Source: Strix aluco (Eukaryota; Chordata; Aves; Strigiformes; Strigidae). Taken from it: a stretch of 64,000 bases of DNA. The position numbers were made by a program, and so were the translations under genes. Below are positions 13,837-26,385 of the stretch, piece by piece (the first letter of the stretch is position 1; each line of letters begins with the position of its first letter). The stretch spans positions 24,488,264-24,552,263 of the forward strand of contig NC_133931.1 in the NCBI RefSeq assembly GCF_031877795.1, read 5' to 3'. The notes below the pieces were generated by a model that ran no database searches, was not told the origin of the DNA, and saw only the letters and a program-made list of their open reading frames with translations.

Positions 13837-14673
13837 GGCTCTACAGAGAGATCTTGACAGGCTACATTGATGGGCTAAGGCCTACTGTATGAGTTTCAAT
13901 AAGGTCAAATGCTGGGTGCTGCACTTCGGCCACAACAACCCCCAGCAGCGCTACAGGCTTGGGGAGGAGTGGCTGGAGAGCTGCCAGTCAGAGAGGGACC
14001 TGAGGGTGTTGATTGACAGCCGGATGAACATGAGCCAGCAGTGTGCCCAGGTGGCCAAGAAGGCCAATGGCATCCTGGTTTGCATCAGAAATAGCGTGGC
14101 CAGCAGGGACAGGGAAGTGATCTTACCCCTGTACTTGGCACTGGTGAGGCTGCACCTCGATTCCTGTGTTCAGTTTTGGGCCCCTCACTACAAAAAGGAC
14201 ATTGAATTACTCGAGCGTGTCCAGAGAAGGGCAACGAAGCTGGTGAAGGGTCTGGAGCACGTGTCGTACGAGGAGCGGCTGAGGGAACTGGGGGTGTTTA
14301 GTCTGGAGAAGAGGAGGCTGAGGGGAGACCTCATCGCCCTCTACAACTACCTGAAAGGAGGTTGCAGAGAGCTGGGGATGAGTCTCTTCAACCAAGTAAC
14401 AAGTGACAGGACAAGAGGTTGCGCTTCTTCCCTCAAGTTGCGCCAGGGAAGGTTTAGACTGGATATTAGGAAGCATTTCTTTACAGAACGGGTTGTTAGG
14501 TGTTGGAATGGGCTGCCCAGGGAGGTTTTGGAGTCCCCATCTCTGGAGGTGTTTAAGAGTCGGGTTAACAGCGCTGAGGGATCTGGTGTAGTTGGGAACA
14601 GTCAGTGTTAGGTTAATGGTTGGACTGGATGATCTTCAAGGTCTTTTCCAACCTAGATGATTCTGTGATTCTG
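13837..14673 (+). mobile_element. CR1 LINE, 5'-truncated, ORF2 C-terminus and 3' UTR end
   Basis: This is the 3' part of a chicken-repeat-1 non-LTR retrotransposon. The open frame 13889-14611 (240 residues) covers the C-terminal part of ORF2 downstream of the catalytic core, with typical blocks such as [33 protein letters not shown] and [20 protein letters not shown]. The reading frame just upstream is interrupted by a stop, so the frame is a remnant and does not encode an enzyme. The element ends at 14673 with the short repeated octamer-type terminus (ttctgtgattctg) that defines CR1 3' ends. The 5' truncation is the usual product of incomplete reverse transcription. It is the same subfamily as the minus-strand copy at 29282-29736, judging by nearly identical 3' ends. 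Confidence 0.93.
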
Positions 14674-17600
14674 AGAGCAACAGACCAGGAGGATGCTGGC
14701 GTGGAAGGCAGTGTGAGAAAGGGCATCTGGAAAGAGCTGCTGCGGGATAGGCACCCACCTGGGGAGGGCAAGGGGCTGCCTGCCCTCTGCGTGTGCAGCG
14801 AGGAGGCAGGAGCTGGTGCTCTCACTTGCCTTTGCTGCTCTGCAGCCCTGTGAGAATGAAGAGATGGAGCTTTATTTTAACGATGTTAATGATCTTGACT
14901 CCCTCAGGCCTGTTTACAGTGACAACATTTTACATATCCTAGCTAAAGCTAACTTGGCTTTTAGAGCAGTTGCCACTAACGGGGCTCCTCTGGTTAGCAC
15001 AGTGGGTTGGTTCACCAGAGAGTGATATGGGAGGCTTTCCTCACAGAGCAGGATGTGCTGCCTATACCTTCCTCCGCTCCCTGGGAAGTGGTGACCTCTG
15101 CTTCCTCCACTTTGTGTGGTGGGGCTCTGCATCTGCTGTAGTTTAAAAAAAAGCATTCTAGTGGATATAAAGGGCGTAGGCATTTCAGAGACCTTGGGAG
15201 TTAAGTGAGTGTAGGAGAGAGCATGTCCTACACAAACCGGCTGAAGACTACGCAGAAAGAGAGAAAGGGAGAGATGGTGCAGCACTGGAAAAACTGAGCA
15301 AGTGGCAAATGTTCTCCCTTTTAGTAAGTGAGTAAGCAATAAAAGAAGATAAATACAAATTCACTGTTTTAACTCAGAGCCAGCTCTTGCTGTCTTCAGC
15401 GTGCGGGCTGTTCCTGGGCACTGCAGCCTCCAGCATCATGCAGTTTTAATGATGCCTCTGCAGGCACACAGACAAATCTTGAGGAGATCAGTAATTTTAT
15501 ACAGGAGGACACATGGGTTGCTACCGTCTCCTTTGTAAGCTTTAAGAAATTGATGGCAGTTTTGCAAACAAGTTAAAGATCTCAATATTAACATGACACT
15601 TAGAGCCAATCAGCAAGTAATGCCCTCTCTTCCAAGGATGGCAATTGATTAAAATAAATGCTTTCATCAGAAGTCCAAACAATCTCAGTATTAAATCCAA
15701 CTACTCTGCAACAAATGACACTTTTTTCTCTTTGTCATTACGCTGTAATGGCAAAGTATTTTACCTTTTATTAATTTCTCTGGGTTTGATTACATTATCA
15801 GTCCCATCAAGGTTATCAGCTGCCACCCAGAGAGAACCAGGTTCATGACAACACAACTGGCTGATAGAAGTGAATTGTGGCTGTGCAGTGAAAAGTGACA
15901 GTATTAAATCAGTATTTGCTGTCTGAAGAGAGAAGCTATTTGCAGAGGAAACTCATTCCTCTGCAGAGGTGTTTAAATGTAATTCAAGCATTTAAGATTT
16001 TGTGGATGGGTGATTTTTACTCTGTGTGTATTTACCTTCTATCCCACTGACAACAGCTGAGGAAGGAGATCATTGCTGTCAGCTCTGACGTATCAAAGTG
16101 CCTTTGGAGAGGGAAACATCACCTGTGGCTCCCATGTTTGCTGCCAGCCTCCCACGGCCCTGTGCACCAGCACGGCAGGTAACAGGGGCACCCGCACCTA
16201 CGGCTGGGCTTTCCTCGCTGTCAGCAAATGTTGCAGGGGTGGAGCTGAGGCCATCAAGCAAGAACCACAAGGCTGTAGTGATGCTTGTAGCCTGGCAAAG
16301 AGACACTGCGGATTCATATGACATAAAGGGAGTACATTTTACTTGCAGTTGTGGGTAGGACAGCACTGCAAAGCAAACACCAGCCTTTCTTCTTATAGCA
16401 TCCTTTTCTATGTCCAGGTTTTCTGGATTTCCACCATAAACACAAATATATGGCCCCTGCTAGTTGCAAAATGTGAGAAATCCAAGTGTGGGAGTCAAGC
16501 AGAGCCTATCAAATGCTATGGGATTCAGGTTTCTTAAATTCTCCAGCTGAGATCACGGTTGTATTTGAGGACAATGCTGTCCCTGGAGATATGGCACTTC
16601 AGGCTGTTGTGCCTTTGCTTGCCAACTCTGAAAGAAAAAGGATAAATTAATGGCTTCTGTGCTGAGGGTGTGTTCAGTGATCTACCTAGCTTGGAAGGAG
16701 TTTGCTAAAAGGCTCGGTTCTACAAATGTTTCTTGCTACACTACTGTGACATTGTTCTGACAGAACATGTTGGCTTCCTATCAGTTAGCTAGGAAAGAGA
16801 AAAACATCCTAAACCAGGCTCTTAACTCTAGGTTCAATTCTGTCTTTGAGGAGCAAGTAATTACAACAGCTTCTGCTTTTATTTACTCAGGTGTAAATCA
16901 GTTGGAGTCAATGGAGCTTTATGTAAGGAAAAATGTCACAAGTGAGACCAAACAGATCAGATAATCCCTTAGTCTCCCTGCTGACAGGGTGAGGTCAGCA
17001 TTTGCTTTAGCCCTTGCACCATACCAACTGGAAAGTAGTATAATCTTTTTTCCTCCTGCAAAGTGCATCCACGTGGCAAGACGCTGAGTACATCAAAGTC
17101 ATTTTCAATGTTCCTTTCCTTCTGTGCTCTTCCGTCTCTGCTTCTCTGTCCCTCACCTCCCTGTCCTGAGAGGACTTTTTGTCAAGTGTAAATGTCGAAT
17201 TGTATGTGAAACTGAGACTGTGATGTTGAAGTAACTGCTTTTGCCTGTTGGAAATTGTTAAGTACCACTGGTCAGCTAGAGAGCCAGGGGGAATGTCAGT
17301 ATTTGTTGGTGTATACCTTATAAATCACAAAGTAGCTCAGAGCTGTGAGACTGTGTATGTGCCTACACTACATAGGTGAATGTTGCTGCTGAGATCCCTG
17401 CAGTCCCTTGCGCTGCTTACCCCTGGAGGTACCTAGTACAACTTTCCAATCCTCAGTGTGGATAGATGTCCTTTTCAGAATCCAGCTGTGTTGATGGAAA
17501 AGATGGTCCTGGCAGGTGTCCACATTCTTCATCCCCGCAGCTTGCTCCTGGGGATGCAGGTGGAAGTGCTTTGTAGCCTACCCCAGCATTGGCTCAGACT

Positions 17601-19436
17601 GGCAATTTTAACTGTTTTAAGTCACCCAGGATGATTTGGACTGTAGGAGTCACCCAGGGTGATTTGACCTTGTCTGTTTGGAGGGACGGGGATGCTCACA
17701 TCCCCTTTGGTGCTAACAGAAGGGAGGACTGCAAAATCACATCTGTGCCCAGAGAGGCAGGCTGCATGCAACCTTGAATCTGAACAAGTGCGCTAGCTTA
17801 ATGGAATCCATTTAAAGCTGCCATAATTAAGCTTATGCATCTCTGTACCTGCAGAATAGCTGTGAAGTCTCACCTGGGCTTGTTACAGTTGCATTAAATT
17901 GGATTTGAAGCTCATGAGAAAAGAGCTTGCACCTTCCTTGCACTGGCATCTTTGGACACTTTCGCAATACTAGCAACTGAACCCAACATGAATGTTGTTT
18001 GTTGGCCTTGCAACTGGAAGGAGACACCGGTGGGATGGTTTACACTAGAAAATTACATCATGTTAGAACATGTTGCTTGAGACTCCTGGTGGCTACCACA
18101 GTGTAATCTCCCATCATAAACAAGGCCTGTGAGACAGCTGTTGGGAGGACGAGCACCAGTGGACTGGCTGATCCTGCTCTCGTCTGAGCTCCCTGGGCAG
18201 TGGGCGACTCAGCCGCACACCACAGGGGCTGCAGCTGGGGCAGGGCTGAGCCCCAGCCCTCAGCATCATTCCAATGGTATGGTGCAGGCACACTGCGTAG
18301 TTTTGCTTGCTGGCTATAAGTGCCAAAAAGCTTTTTTTTTTTTAATGGCCTTCAGAGAACTAGATCATGCTTTTTTTTATTTTTTACAATCTCAAAACAA
18401 GCAAAATCTCCGCTCTTTTCCTAATAACTTTGGCAGGCTGTGACCAAGATCAGAACAGGAAAGTGTCAATTAATAGGCTGTGTATGCTCAGTTCTGTGAC
18501 TGAACGGGCAGTCAGTGCTTTTAGGCAAGGAAAAATATGGCAAAACATTTTGCAGGCTTCGAGGCTCCACTATTTAAAATCTAGTTGCTCCAAAAGGCAA
18601 GGGTTCATTGGCTCTCTGCCATTAGGCAGCTACGAAGAAAGAAAAAATAACACCTACAAGACCTGTTAATTTAAAATTTAAATGGGATCCTATGGTTTAA
18701 TTATATATAAGGAAAGGTTAAATACAAAGGATAATTGGTTGTATTTCAGATTAGGTTAATTATTCCCAGGTCATGCCAAAGTATTCAGTTCTCTCTCGTA
18801 TCTCTTCAGTCACCCTGTGCACATGCTGCATCCTTTTACACAGGGCCTTGATGAGGGGTGGTGGTCGTGAGACTTCTCACACCAGATTCTTAAGCAAACT
18901 TGAAGTAACATGTTATTTTTGCATACTGTAGTGTTTGCATATTTTATAGGGTGAAATAGGAGATTTTTACATCAAGATAAGGGTAACTGTAAGCAGAAAA
19001 ACCTATAAAGCTAACCCAGGAAAAAAAAAGTTTAAAAAAAAGTCTTCAGCCAGATCAGCTCATGTCTCTGATTTTCCACAGGGCTGCAGGATTGAAATGA
19101 GAGGAGGGAAGGAGGGTGCAACCAGGGCCAGGGCAAGAGGGATCTGGAGAAAAGGAAAATCTCTTCCGGTAGTAGTCCCTGTTAGATTGCTGTAAATCAT
19201 CTCTGAAACCTCAGGATCAGTCACATCTTCTAGAATCAACTTTTGTTCTATAATGAAGTTTGGATAATTGAGAGATGAGCAGAGGAAACCTGGATTACCT
19301 TTGGAATTGAGAAATTTCAAACATTTAAAGGTGGTAAAGCAGGGACAGTCCTTGACATCTGCGATGGCAGGAAGACCACTTTGGACAGAGGGCTCTCTTG
19401 CAGTGCAGCACAATCCCTGGGCTTGCTTCCTACACA
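14674..19436. other. Intergenic DNA; no gene recognised
   Basis: The interval has only short frames. A 28-bp-period duplication lies at 17620-17668. The stretch 15640-15840 is AT-rich, has homeobox-type TAAT cores and a short dyad, and looks like the composition of conserved non-coding elements, but that needs alignment to decide. T-runs at about 18332-18345 and 18371 are simple sequence. Confidence 0.5.
17620..17668. repeat. Imperfect tandem duplication, 28-bp period
   Basis: The string gtcacccaggatgatttg at 17621 recurs at 17649 with a single a-to-g change, giving a 28-bp period over just under two copies. It is a small local duplication with no link to a known element. Confidence 0.85.
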
Positions 19437-20948
19437 TAGAATCACAGAACAGTTTGGGTTGGAAAGAACCTTTAAAGGTCATCTAGTACAACTCCCCTGC
19501 AGTAAGCAGGGATGTGTTACACTAGATCAGGTTGCTCAGAACCCCATCCAACTTGTCCTTGAATGTTTCTAGGTGTGGGGCATCTGCCACCTCTGGACAA
19601 CCTGTTCCGGTGTTTCACCACCCTCATCATAAAAAATTTCTTCCTTATATCTAGTCTAAATCTACCTTGTTTTAGTTTAAAACCATTACCCCTTGTCCCA
19701 TCGCAGCAGGCCCTGCTAAAAAGTTTATCGCCATCTTTCTTACAAGCCCCCTTTAAGTACTGAAAGGCTGCAATAAGGTGTCCCCGGATCCTTCTCTTCT
19801 CCAGGCTGAATAATGCTAACTCTCTCAGCCTGTCCTCGTAAGGGAGGTGTTCCAGCCCCCTGATCATCTTTGTGGCCCTCATCTGGACTTGGTGTAACAG
19901 GTCCGTGTCCTTCTTATGCTGGGGACCCCATCACTGAACGCAGTACTCCAGGTGGGGTCTCACGAGAGTGGAGGTAGAGGGGGAGAATCACCTCCCTTGA
20001 CCTGCTGGTCACACTTCTGTTCATGAAGCCCAGGATACAGTTGGCTTTCTGGGCTTCAGGTGCACATTGCCGTCTCATGTCCAGCTTTTCATCCACCAGT
20101 ACCCTAAAGTCTTTCTTGGCAGGGCTGCTCTCAATCCCTTCATCCCCCAACCTGTATTGATACTGGGGGTTGCTCCAACCCAGGTGCAGGACCTTGCGCT
20201 TAGCCTGAGAACTCCTGAGGTTCACATGGGCCCACTTCTCAAGCTTGTCCAGGTCCCTCTGTATGGCATCCCTTCCCTCAGGCATGTCAACTGCACCACT
20301 CAGCTTGGTGTGACCTGCAACTTGCTGAGGGTGCACTTGATCCCACTGTCTATGTCATTGATGAAGATAATAAACAGTACTGGTCCCAGTACAGACCCCT
20401 GAGGGACACCACTTGTCACTGACCTCCATCTGGACATTGAGCCATTGACCACTACCCTCTGGATGTGACCATCCAACCAATTCCTCATCCACTGAATAGT
20501 CCACACATCAAATCCATAACTCTCCAATTTAGAGAGAAGGATGTTGTGGGGGACCATGTCAAAGGCCTTACATAAGTCCAGATAGATGACATCAGTAACT
20601 CTTCCCTTGTCCACTGATATAGTCGCTCCATCATAGAAGGCCACTACGTTGGTCAGGCAAGACTTGCCCTTGGTGAAGCCATGCTGGCTGTCTCAAATCA
20701 CCTCCCTGTCCTCCATGTGCCTTAGCATAGCTTCTAGGAGGATCTCTTCCATGATCATCCCAGGCACAGAGGTGAGGCTGACAGGTCGATAGTTTCCAGG
20801 GTCCTCCTTTCTGCCCTTTTTAAAATGGGTGCAATGTTTCCCTTTTTCCAGTCTCCGGGGACTTCACCTGACTGCCACGACTTTTCAAATGTCATGGAGA
20901 GCGGCTTGGCAACTACATCAGCCAATCCTTCAATAACATCTCTGCAGC
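19437..20948 (-). mobile_element. CR1 LINE, 5'-truncated, reverse transcriptase to 3' end, inactive
   Basis: On the minus strand this reads from the reverse transcriptase N-terminal side ([13 protein letters not shown] block near 20800) to the CR1 3' terminus at 19437. Intact-looking motifs include [12 protein letters not shown] (20558-20593) and [11 protein letters not shown] (20381-20413). It is dead for several reasons. There is a stop at 20693-20695 and a frameshift between the frames 20300-20644 and 19914-20336. The active-site block, normally FADD in CR1, reads VAGH at 20310-20321, so both catalytic aspartates are lost. A further frame break leads into the C-terminal frame 19517-19882. 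Its 3' end differs from that of the 13837 and 29282 copies, so it is a different CR1 subfamily. The 5' boundary is approximate. Confidence 0.95.
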
Positions 20949-23900
20949 ACTAATGGTCCTGTGGAAAGCAGACAGTGAATTCAGAGCCTTTGGTGTCTGG
21001 ATGAAGTGCCTCAAACTGATAAGTTTTTCAGTATGACATGTACAAAGCTCCTACAAAGCCAGGTCCCCATATAGCATTGCTATATGAACTACCCAAAATT
21101 AAAGCCTATGAAACCTCTAGCCACTTGAAAGTCTTTGTCTATCTTTATGCTCCACTGGATAAATAGGAAGAATAAACTGTGGCTAAGAGTTTAGGCCTTG
21201 TAGGGATACAATACTTGAGCCATCCCTAGAGGAGCTTTCTCTTTACTTAATTAAAAAACACCTCCCTTTCAATTCCTATGTATTTTTCCCTTGTGGTTAG
21301 TATCGCACACAATTTTACTGAGAAGCAGCTCACCATAAGCCACTTCAAAGATAACACTACATTTGCAAAGGAAGGAATTTCTCTCTGACAGTTCAGCAAC
21401 ACCAGCATGTGCTGGAAAATAAGCATGCACCACGAGAGAGTATGCTACACATGGGGACTCCTAAACAAACAAACTGCTTATAATGTGACTGCACGCAGAG
21501 ATCTAACATGATTTCTAAGTAGCCGTTTTAAGTTCCTCAGAGCATTGAATCAAACTGCACAGAGCAAAGAGAAATTATTGTTGGTCTTCATGTGAAAATC
21601 ATTATTAGGTGAAAGAATTATCATTTTGTCATGTTTGTACAGAGGAGTCTTGGTCTGTGCAGGGGAATTGTAGGTGCTATCAGAATGGAAATTTTTAACA
21701 ATAACAGACACGAAATACACCCTTCTTTGTTGAAAATATGGGGATTAGAGGAATCTGTATTCATACCTTCAGACAACATAAAATTGAGCTACTGGTATGG
21801 AACTAATTTGTTACAAAAGCTTGATACGTGCAACATGCTTTTTAAAACCACTGTTGTATCTACACAGGGAACACTTGCAAGCCATACCTGAGGCTGCTGG
21901 GTGACCTACAAAAGCTGAAATGCCTGGCAAATATGTTTTCCATTGAAATTTTTCAAATTAAAAATTTGCTCTTTTTCATTCTTTTTTGTCTTTTCTGTGG
22001 CACGATGTTCTTTCCTGGACAATTTTCAAATGTTCATTTGGAAACCTGAGACAGAGCCATGCCTTTTATTAGGTTTAATTAAAAAATAAAAGAGCACCGT
22101 TGCAAAAAAAAAAAATCCATTTTCCAAGCAGCTCTATCAGTGCTATGACTGCTAATGGTAGGAAATTCACATTCAGTGATATGTAAGGCAAAATTAACTA
22201 AAGATTATTTTAGACCACTTTGACCTGAATGTCTGTGCAGTGCTACAAAACCAATTAAAGTTGAGTCCAACCCAGCAGCCTGCTGCCCCAATCCCTATTG
22301 CCTGCACCGTACAGCTCTGCAGTGTGCCAGGCAGCCTCCTCAGCAGGCTGTAGCAGAAGTTGCTGTGCAGCAATCCCAACCGAAAGCTGAAATACAGCGT
22401 GTCCCAAATCCCTTTTCCCTCCTGGCACCAGGGATGGGCATGCATATCTGGACTGGGAATGGCTGTGACATTGGCACATTGCTTGCCTGTCCATTGGGAT
22501 TTCTCATCTCCCAAGCTAATCCTGCAATATTTTTAGCAAGAAATTAGATTTTTTTTTCTTCTTCTTTTTAGTAGTCTTTGTCTACATTTGGATTTTCAAA
22601 AGTAGCAAACAGAGGAGCTGTACAGGTTAAATAAATGCAATCTCAGAAGTCCACCTCAGGCTTAATGGCATAATCTCTAGTTTGCTGTTCCCACATCCCA
22701 GGTCAGAGCGGAAAAGGGAGGATGTACACATACAAAAGATTCATCCTGAAAACACAAAAATAGAAAAGACAGGGGGATGAGACAAGACTTTACAGAAATG
22801 GCAAACACAGCTTGCATCCAATGTAAAAAGTTAAGGGAAACCTGTTATATCCTTCAAACTCCAAAATACCATTTCTCACAGAGAATCTAAATCACCCTCT
22901 AGGAAAAAGGGAAAAAATAAAACCTCCTCAAAATGTCAAAGACCTAAAATCCCCTCAGGCTTACAGTTTCTATCTGTATCTCAGCTATTTATAAAACCAA
23001 TCTCCACGGTTTCTGTCATACATTTCAGTTACACATGCCCTGAGCTAGCAAACTAGTGGATACAAACCTGATCTATATAACCATGGCAATAAGTGAAGAT
23101 ATCTGTGCACACTCTAAAGCATGCTTATTTAAATAACAGGAATTGCTGCATTTGATTTATAAAGAGATGAGTAGGTTTCTGCATAAAACTCTGCTAATAG
23201 TTGAAAAAACCTGTTCCACTATGGGCTGAAAATGGGCTCTCCCCACCCACACATGCATCTGGGATTTGATCACCGACCTTTAGGAAAAACCCACAAAACC
23301 TATTCTGCCTAGGAAACTATATTACAGGTCAAAGGAAAACCTTGCAGGCTTGAGGTTTAGGTGGAATCCATTTATTCCACATGTGCAAAGACTGGATGAG
23401 GAATTGGAGGATCCGCAACAACTAAACTGAAACCTCTCCATGTGTTACACACATAAGCCACTCTTGATTGAAGTCCTGTAAATCTTTTCCTTAGATAATA
23501 TGTTTCCTTGTCTGGTATAGCTTGATTTCAATTTATACCGTTCTTTTTTTCTTTCCATCATGTTCAAAACTATCATAAACAGTCTGTAAACTCTGTATCT
23601 CAAATGGCTTTCTAATAATAAAAAAAGTATTTTCAGAAGAAAGATCAGTTCCTCATGTCTAAGTTGAAAAAGGGACACTGTCACGGAGTCTGAGGTAAAA
23701 AAAATATCTGTTCATCTTAAAATTACTATAATATGGTAAAAAATATAATAAATATAGGAAGGAATGTTCTACAGACTCTAAATAAGGAACTAAATTTCTG
23801 GCAAGACAAGAAATACTTTCCCCAAAGGAAGTTAAAACTCATGGACTGTCCCTGATGGAGGTATTTTCTATATGAATTGTTTTTAAGAACTTGAATACAT

Positions 23901-24675
23901 ATTCTAACAAAAATGTCTATGTCTAGAAAAAAAACAAATCACGGCAAAATATGTATTTTCTTCACTAATGAAATTAGCTTCTTCTTCAGTGAAGTACTTA
24001 AAATCCATCATTTATCTGAAGAAAATGTAACATCCCCCAACAGATACCCCTGGAAAATCCTGTTTACTTATACCATGATAGTATTCCTCACCAAAGCAAA
24101 CACCTGCACTTCTGCAAAAAATGCTTCAGGGATCTCTACTTGTTCTTTCAGGAAACATCTGTGTCAATACCTCTCAGTGAAGATGTTGTCTGCAAAAGAA
24201 ATCCATTACCATGTTCTTGATTTATTATTATTTACTGTTGTGCTGTCCAAATGATCCCAAGATTTTATCCCCATCTCTGAAGATCTGTATAGGTTTTGTT
24301 TGCTTGGATGGTTTTACAAGGATAAAAGTGGCATTTCTGAAACTCTGTAGTGAGTATTGCTGTAGTTAAAGCAAAAAACATTGGACTTTGATATCTTTGA
24401 CATTTATAAAAGCTAGTTTGTAATCAGGGTAGCTTATCTGTTCTTAGAAGGCAAAATGGTACATTTATGAAAACAGAACTTCTAAGGAAATAAACCTATT
24501 GAATCTTAATTTAAACACAAGGGCATAAAAAGTTTTTGTCCTTTGTAATATGAAGAAAGCTTCTTTCCAGCACTCCAAATATTTTAACAAGCAATATTGT
24601 GTATATACAAGCTTTGTGATATCAATTGACTGGTTATTGAAGGTATCTGAGCTCTTCCCTTGCTCCCAGCACACT

Positions 24676-24689
24676 CACACACACACACA
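24676..24689. repeat. Short (CA)7 microsatellite
   Basis: Seven uninterrupted CA units follow an imperfect acact start. It is simple sequence that may vary in length between individuals. Confidence 0.9.
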
Positions 24690-26353
24690 GACATATGTGA
24701 TACTCATGTTAACAATTTTTTTCTTGCAGGGAAGAAATCACTGTGCTCTCAGTCCAGTTATCCTGGAGGTTGCCTCAGGTTATTTTAGATTTTATGTTTA
24801 ATATTGAAGGTATTTTACAGATTTACCAAAATACCATAATTTTTATTTTGAAATCACTTTTTTTTCTGAACAGATCCAATCCAGATCGGACCTTATCATA
24901 CTCTGTTTCAGTTCACTGCCACCATATGTAAGTGTTGTCAAGGCTGTAATACATAAAGTATCTGGCTCCAGGGCTGGTTTCACTGTGGTTTTGGAATACA
25001 GTTTTTATAATATGCAGTTTCCTTCCTGTGAAGTCAATGGACTATTCAGTAGAATAAGGTTTCTGAGGCACAGGTCACATCTTCAAAGGCACATAGGCAC
25101 CCAAATCCTGTTTAAGGAATTCCACTGATTTGAAGCAAGGTGCCTGCCTTATCCTTTTCAAAGCCAGGGGGATTCCTGAAACTGTAGCTAGAGCCAGGTT
25201 AAACAGACAGTCAGGTGGTCCCCTGATAATCTCATGACTACTTGTTCCCTAGCCTTATGGCTAGGCCACTAACACAAGACATGCCCTTCTTTAGGTGAGA
25301 CTCAACTGATGCAGAGCCATCCTCAGATTGTTCTAACTCATGCTGTGGATGACATTGAAAGACCTGATGGATTTTTTGCCCTTGGATTGCTTGAGTTTCC
25401 ATGATGTTACTGCATACACACATGCAGTGAGCTTGCTGCACAGATGGTCTGCATACACATGCCTCTGGCATGGATATCTGATGCTTCTGGGATGCACCAG
25501 ACTGGCTGAGCGGGGGCAAGGCAGCTGAATAGCATATAGGAAATGTCATCAATAGTGTCCAGAAGCACTGTGCTTTCTGTGTCTTTTTTATGAACATGCA
25601 ACCTCTGAAGCTGCCCCAAAGCATCAGATCTGCTGGGTTGGTGTGTGGTGACAACAGCACATGCCTTCAGCAGAATTTATCTGCTGCAGCACAGTAGCCA
25701 CGGCTGTGAAGTCTGGAAGGGTGCCAGTGCACTTGGAGCTATTGTACTGGACCTTCAACCAAAGCTGCTGTACACCCAGAAAGTCAACGAAACACAGCAA
25801 AATCCCCAAAACTAAATAAAATCTCTAAGAGTGAAAAAGAGGACATGTGCTAGAGAGCTCAACTGTATGGCATTTTGAATGCCAACTGCAATGGAACATT
25901 ACTTTCCTCAGCTGCCCCTTGGGGTCTGGCTATCTTATTTGGACTTGTGCTTTCTGATAGATCAGTGTTCTCTGATTTATTGGGATGTGTGTGGACAATG
26001 GCAGATTTAGGTCAAAATTTACAGTGGCAGAATAATGGTTTCATCTCTTTACATGTTGATTAAGAAAAACAGTTTTGAAAGGGCCTTTCAGGCCAGGGCT
26101 ACACTATAAAGCCTTGTTGCTTTAGCAGTTTTAAAAGGTGCATATGACTGGAGGAAGAGGAAAATGTACAATGTGTGTACAAAATTTAAATCATCAAGCC
26201 ATCAGGATGTTTGGTTGTGTTGCAAGTCCTGCCAAGACAGGTAATAAGATGCAGGCAAGAAGCCTGGCTGAAGGTTCCCAAAGATTTGCCCTTACTATGA
26301 AGAACTGTGTCATTGATTTCAATAGGAGAAAATAGAGCCTTTGTATGCATAAT

Positions 26354-26385
26354 TATAGTTTAAAACTACGTATATAGTTTAAAAC
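26354..26385. repeat. Pair of 13-bp direct repeats
   Basis: The string tatagtttaaaac occurs at 26354-26366 and again at 26373-26385. It is a small local duplication in AT-rich DNA. Confidence 0.8.

Noticed and set aside
13889-14611. 240-codon frame considered as a host gene
   Set aside because: It is the C-terminus of CR1 ORF2, with the CR1 3' end immediately downstream.
25238-25809. Adjacent minus-strand frames of 140, 70 and 61 codons that could be a decayed transposase or pseudogene
   Set aside because: I could not match any catalytic or DNA-binding motif, and the frames do not join into a consistent protein.
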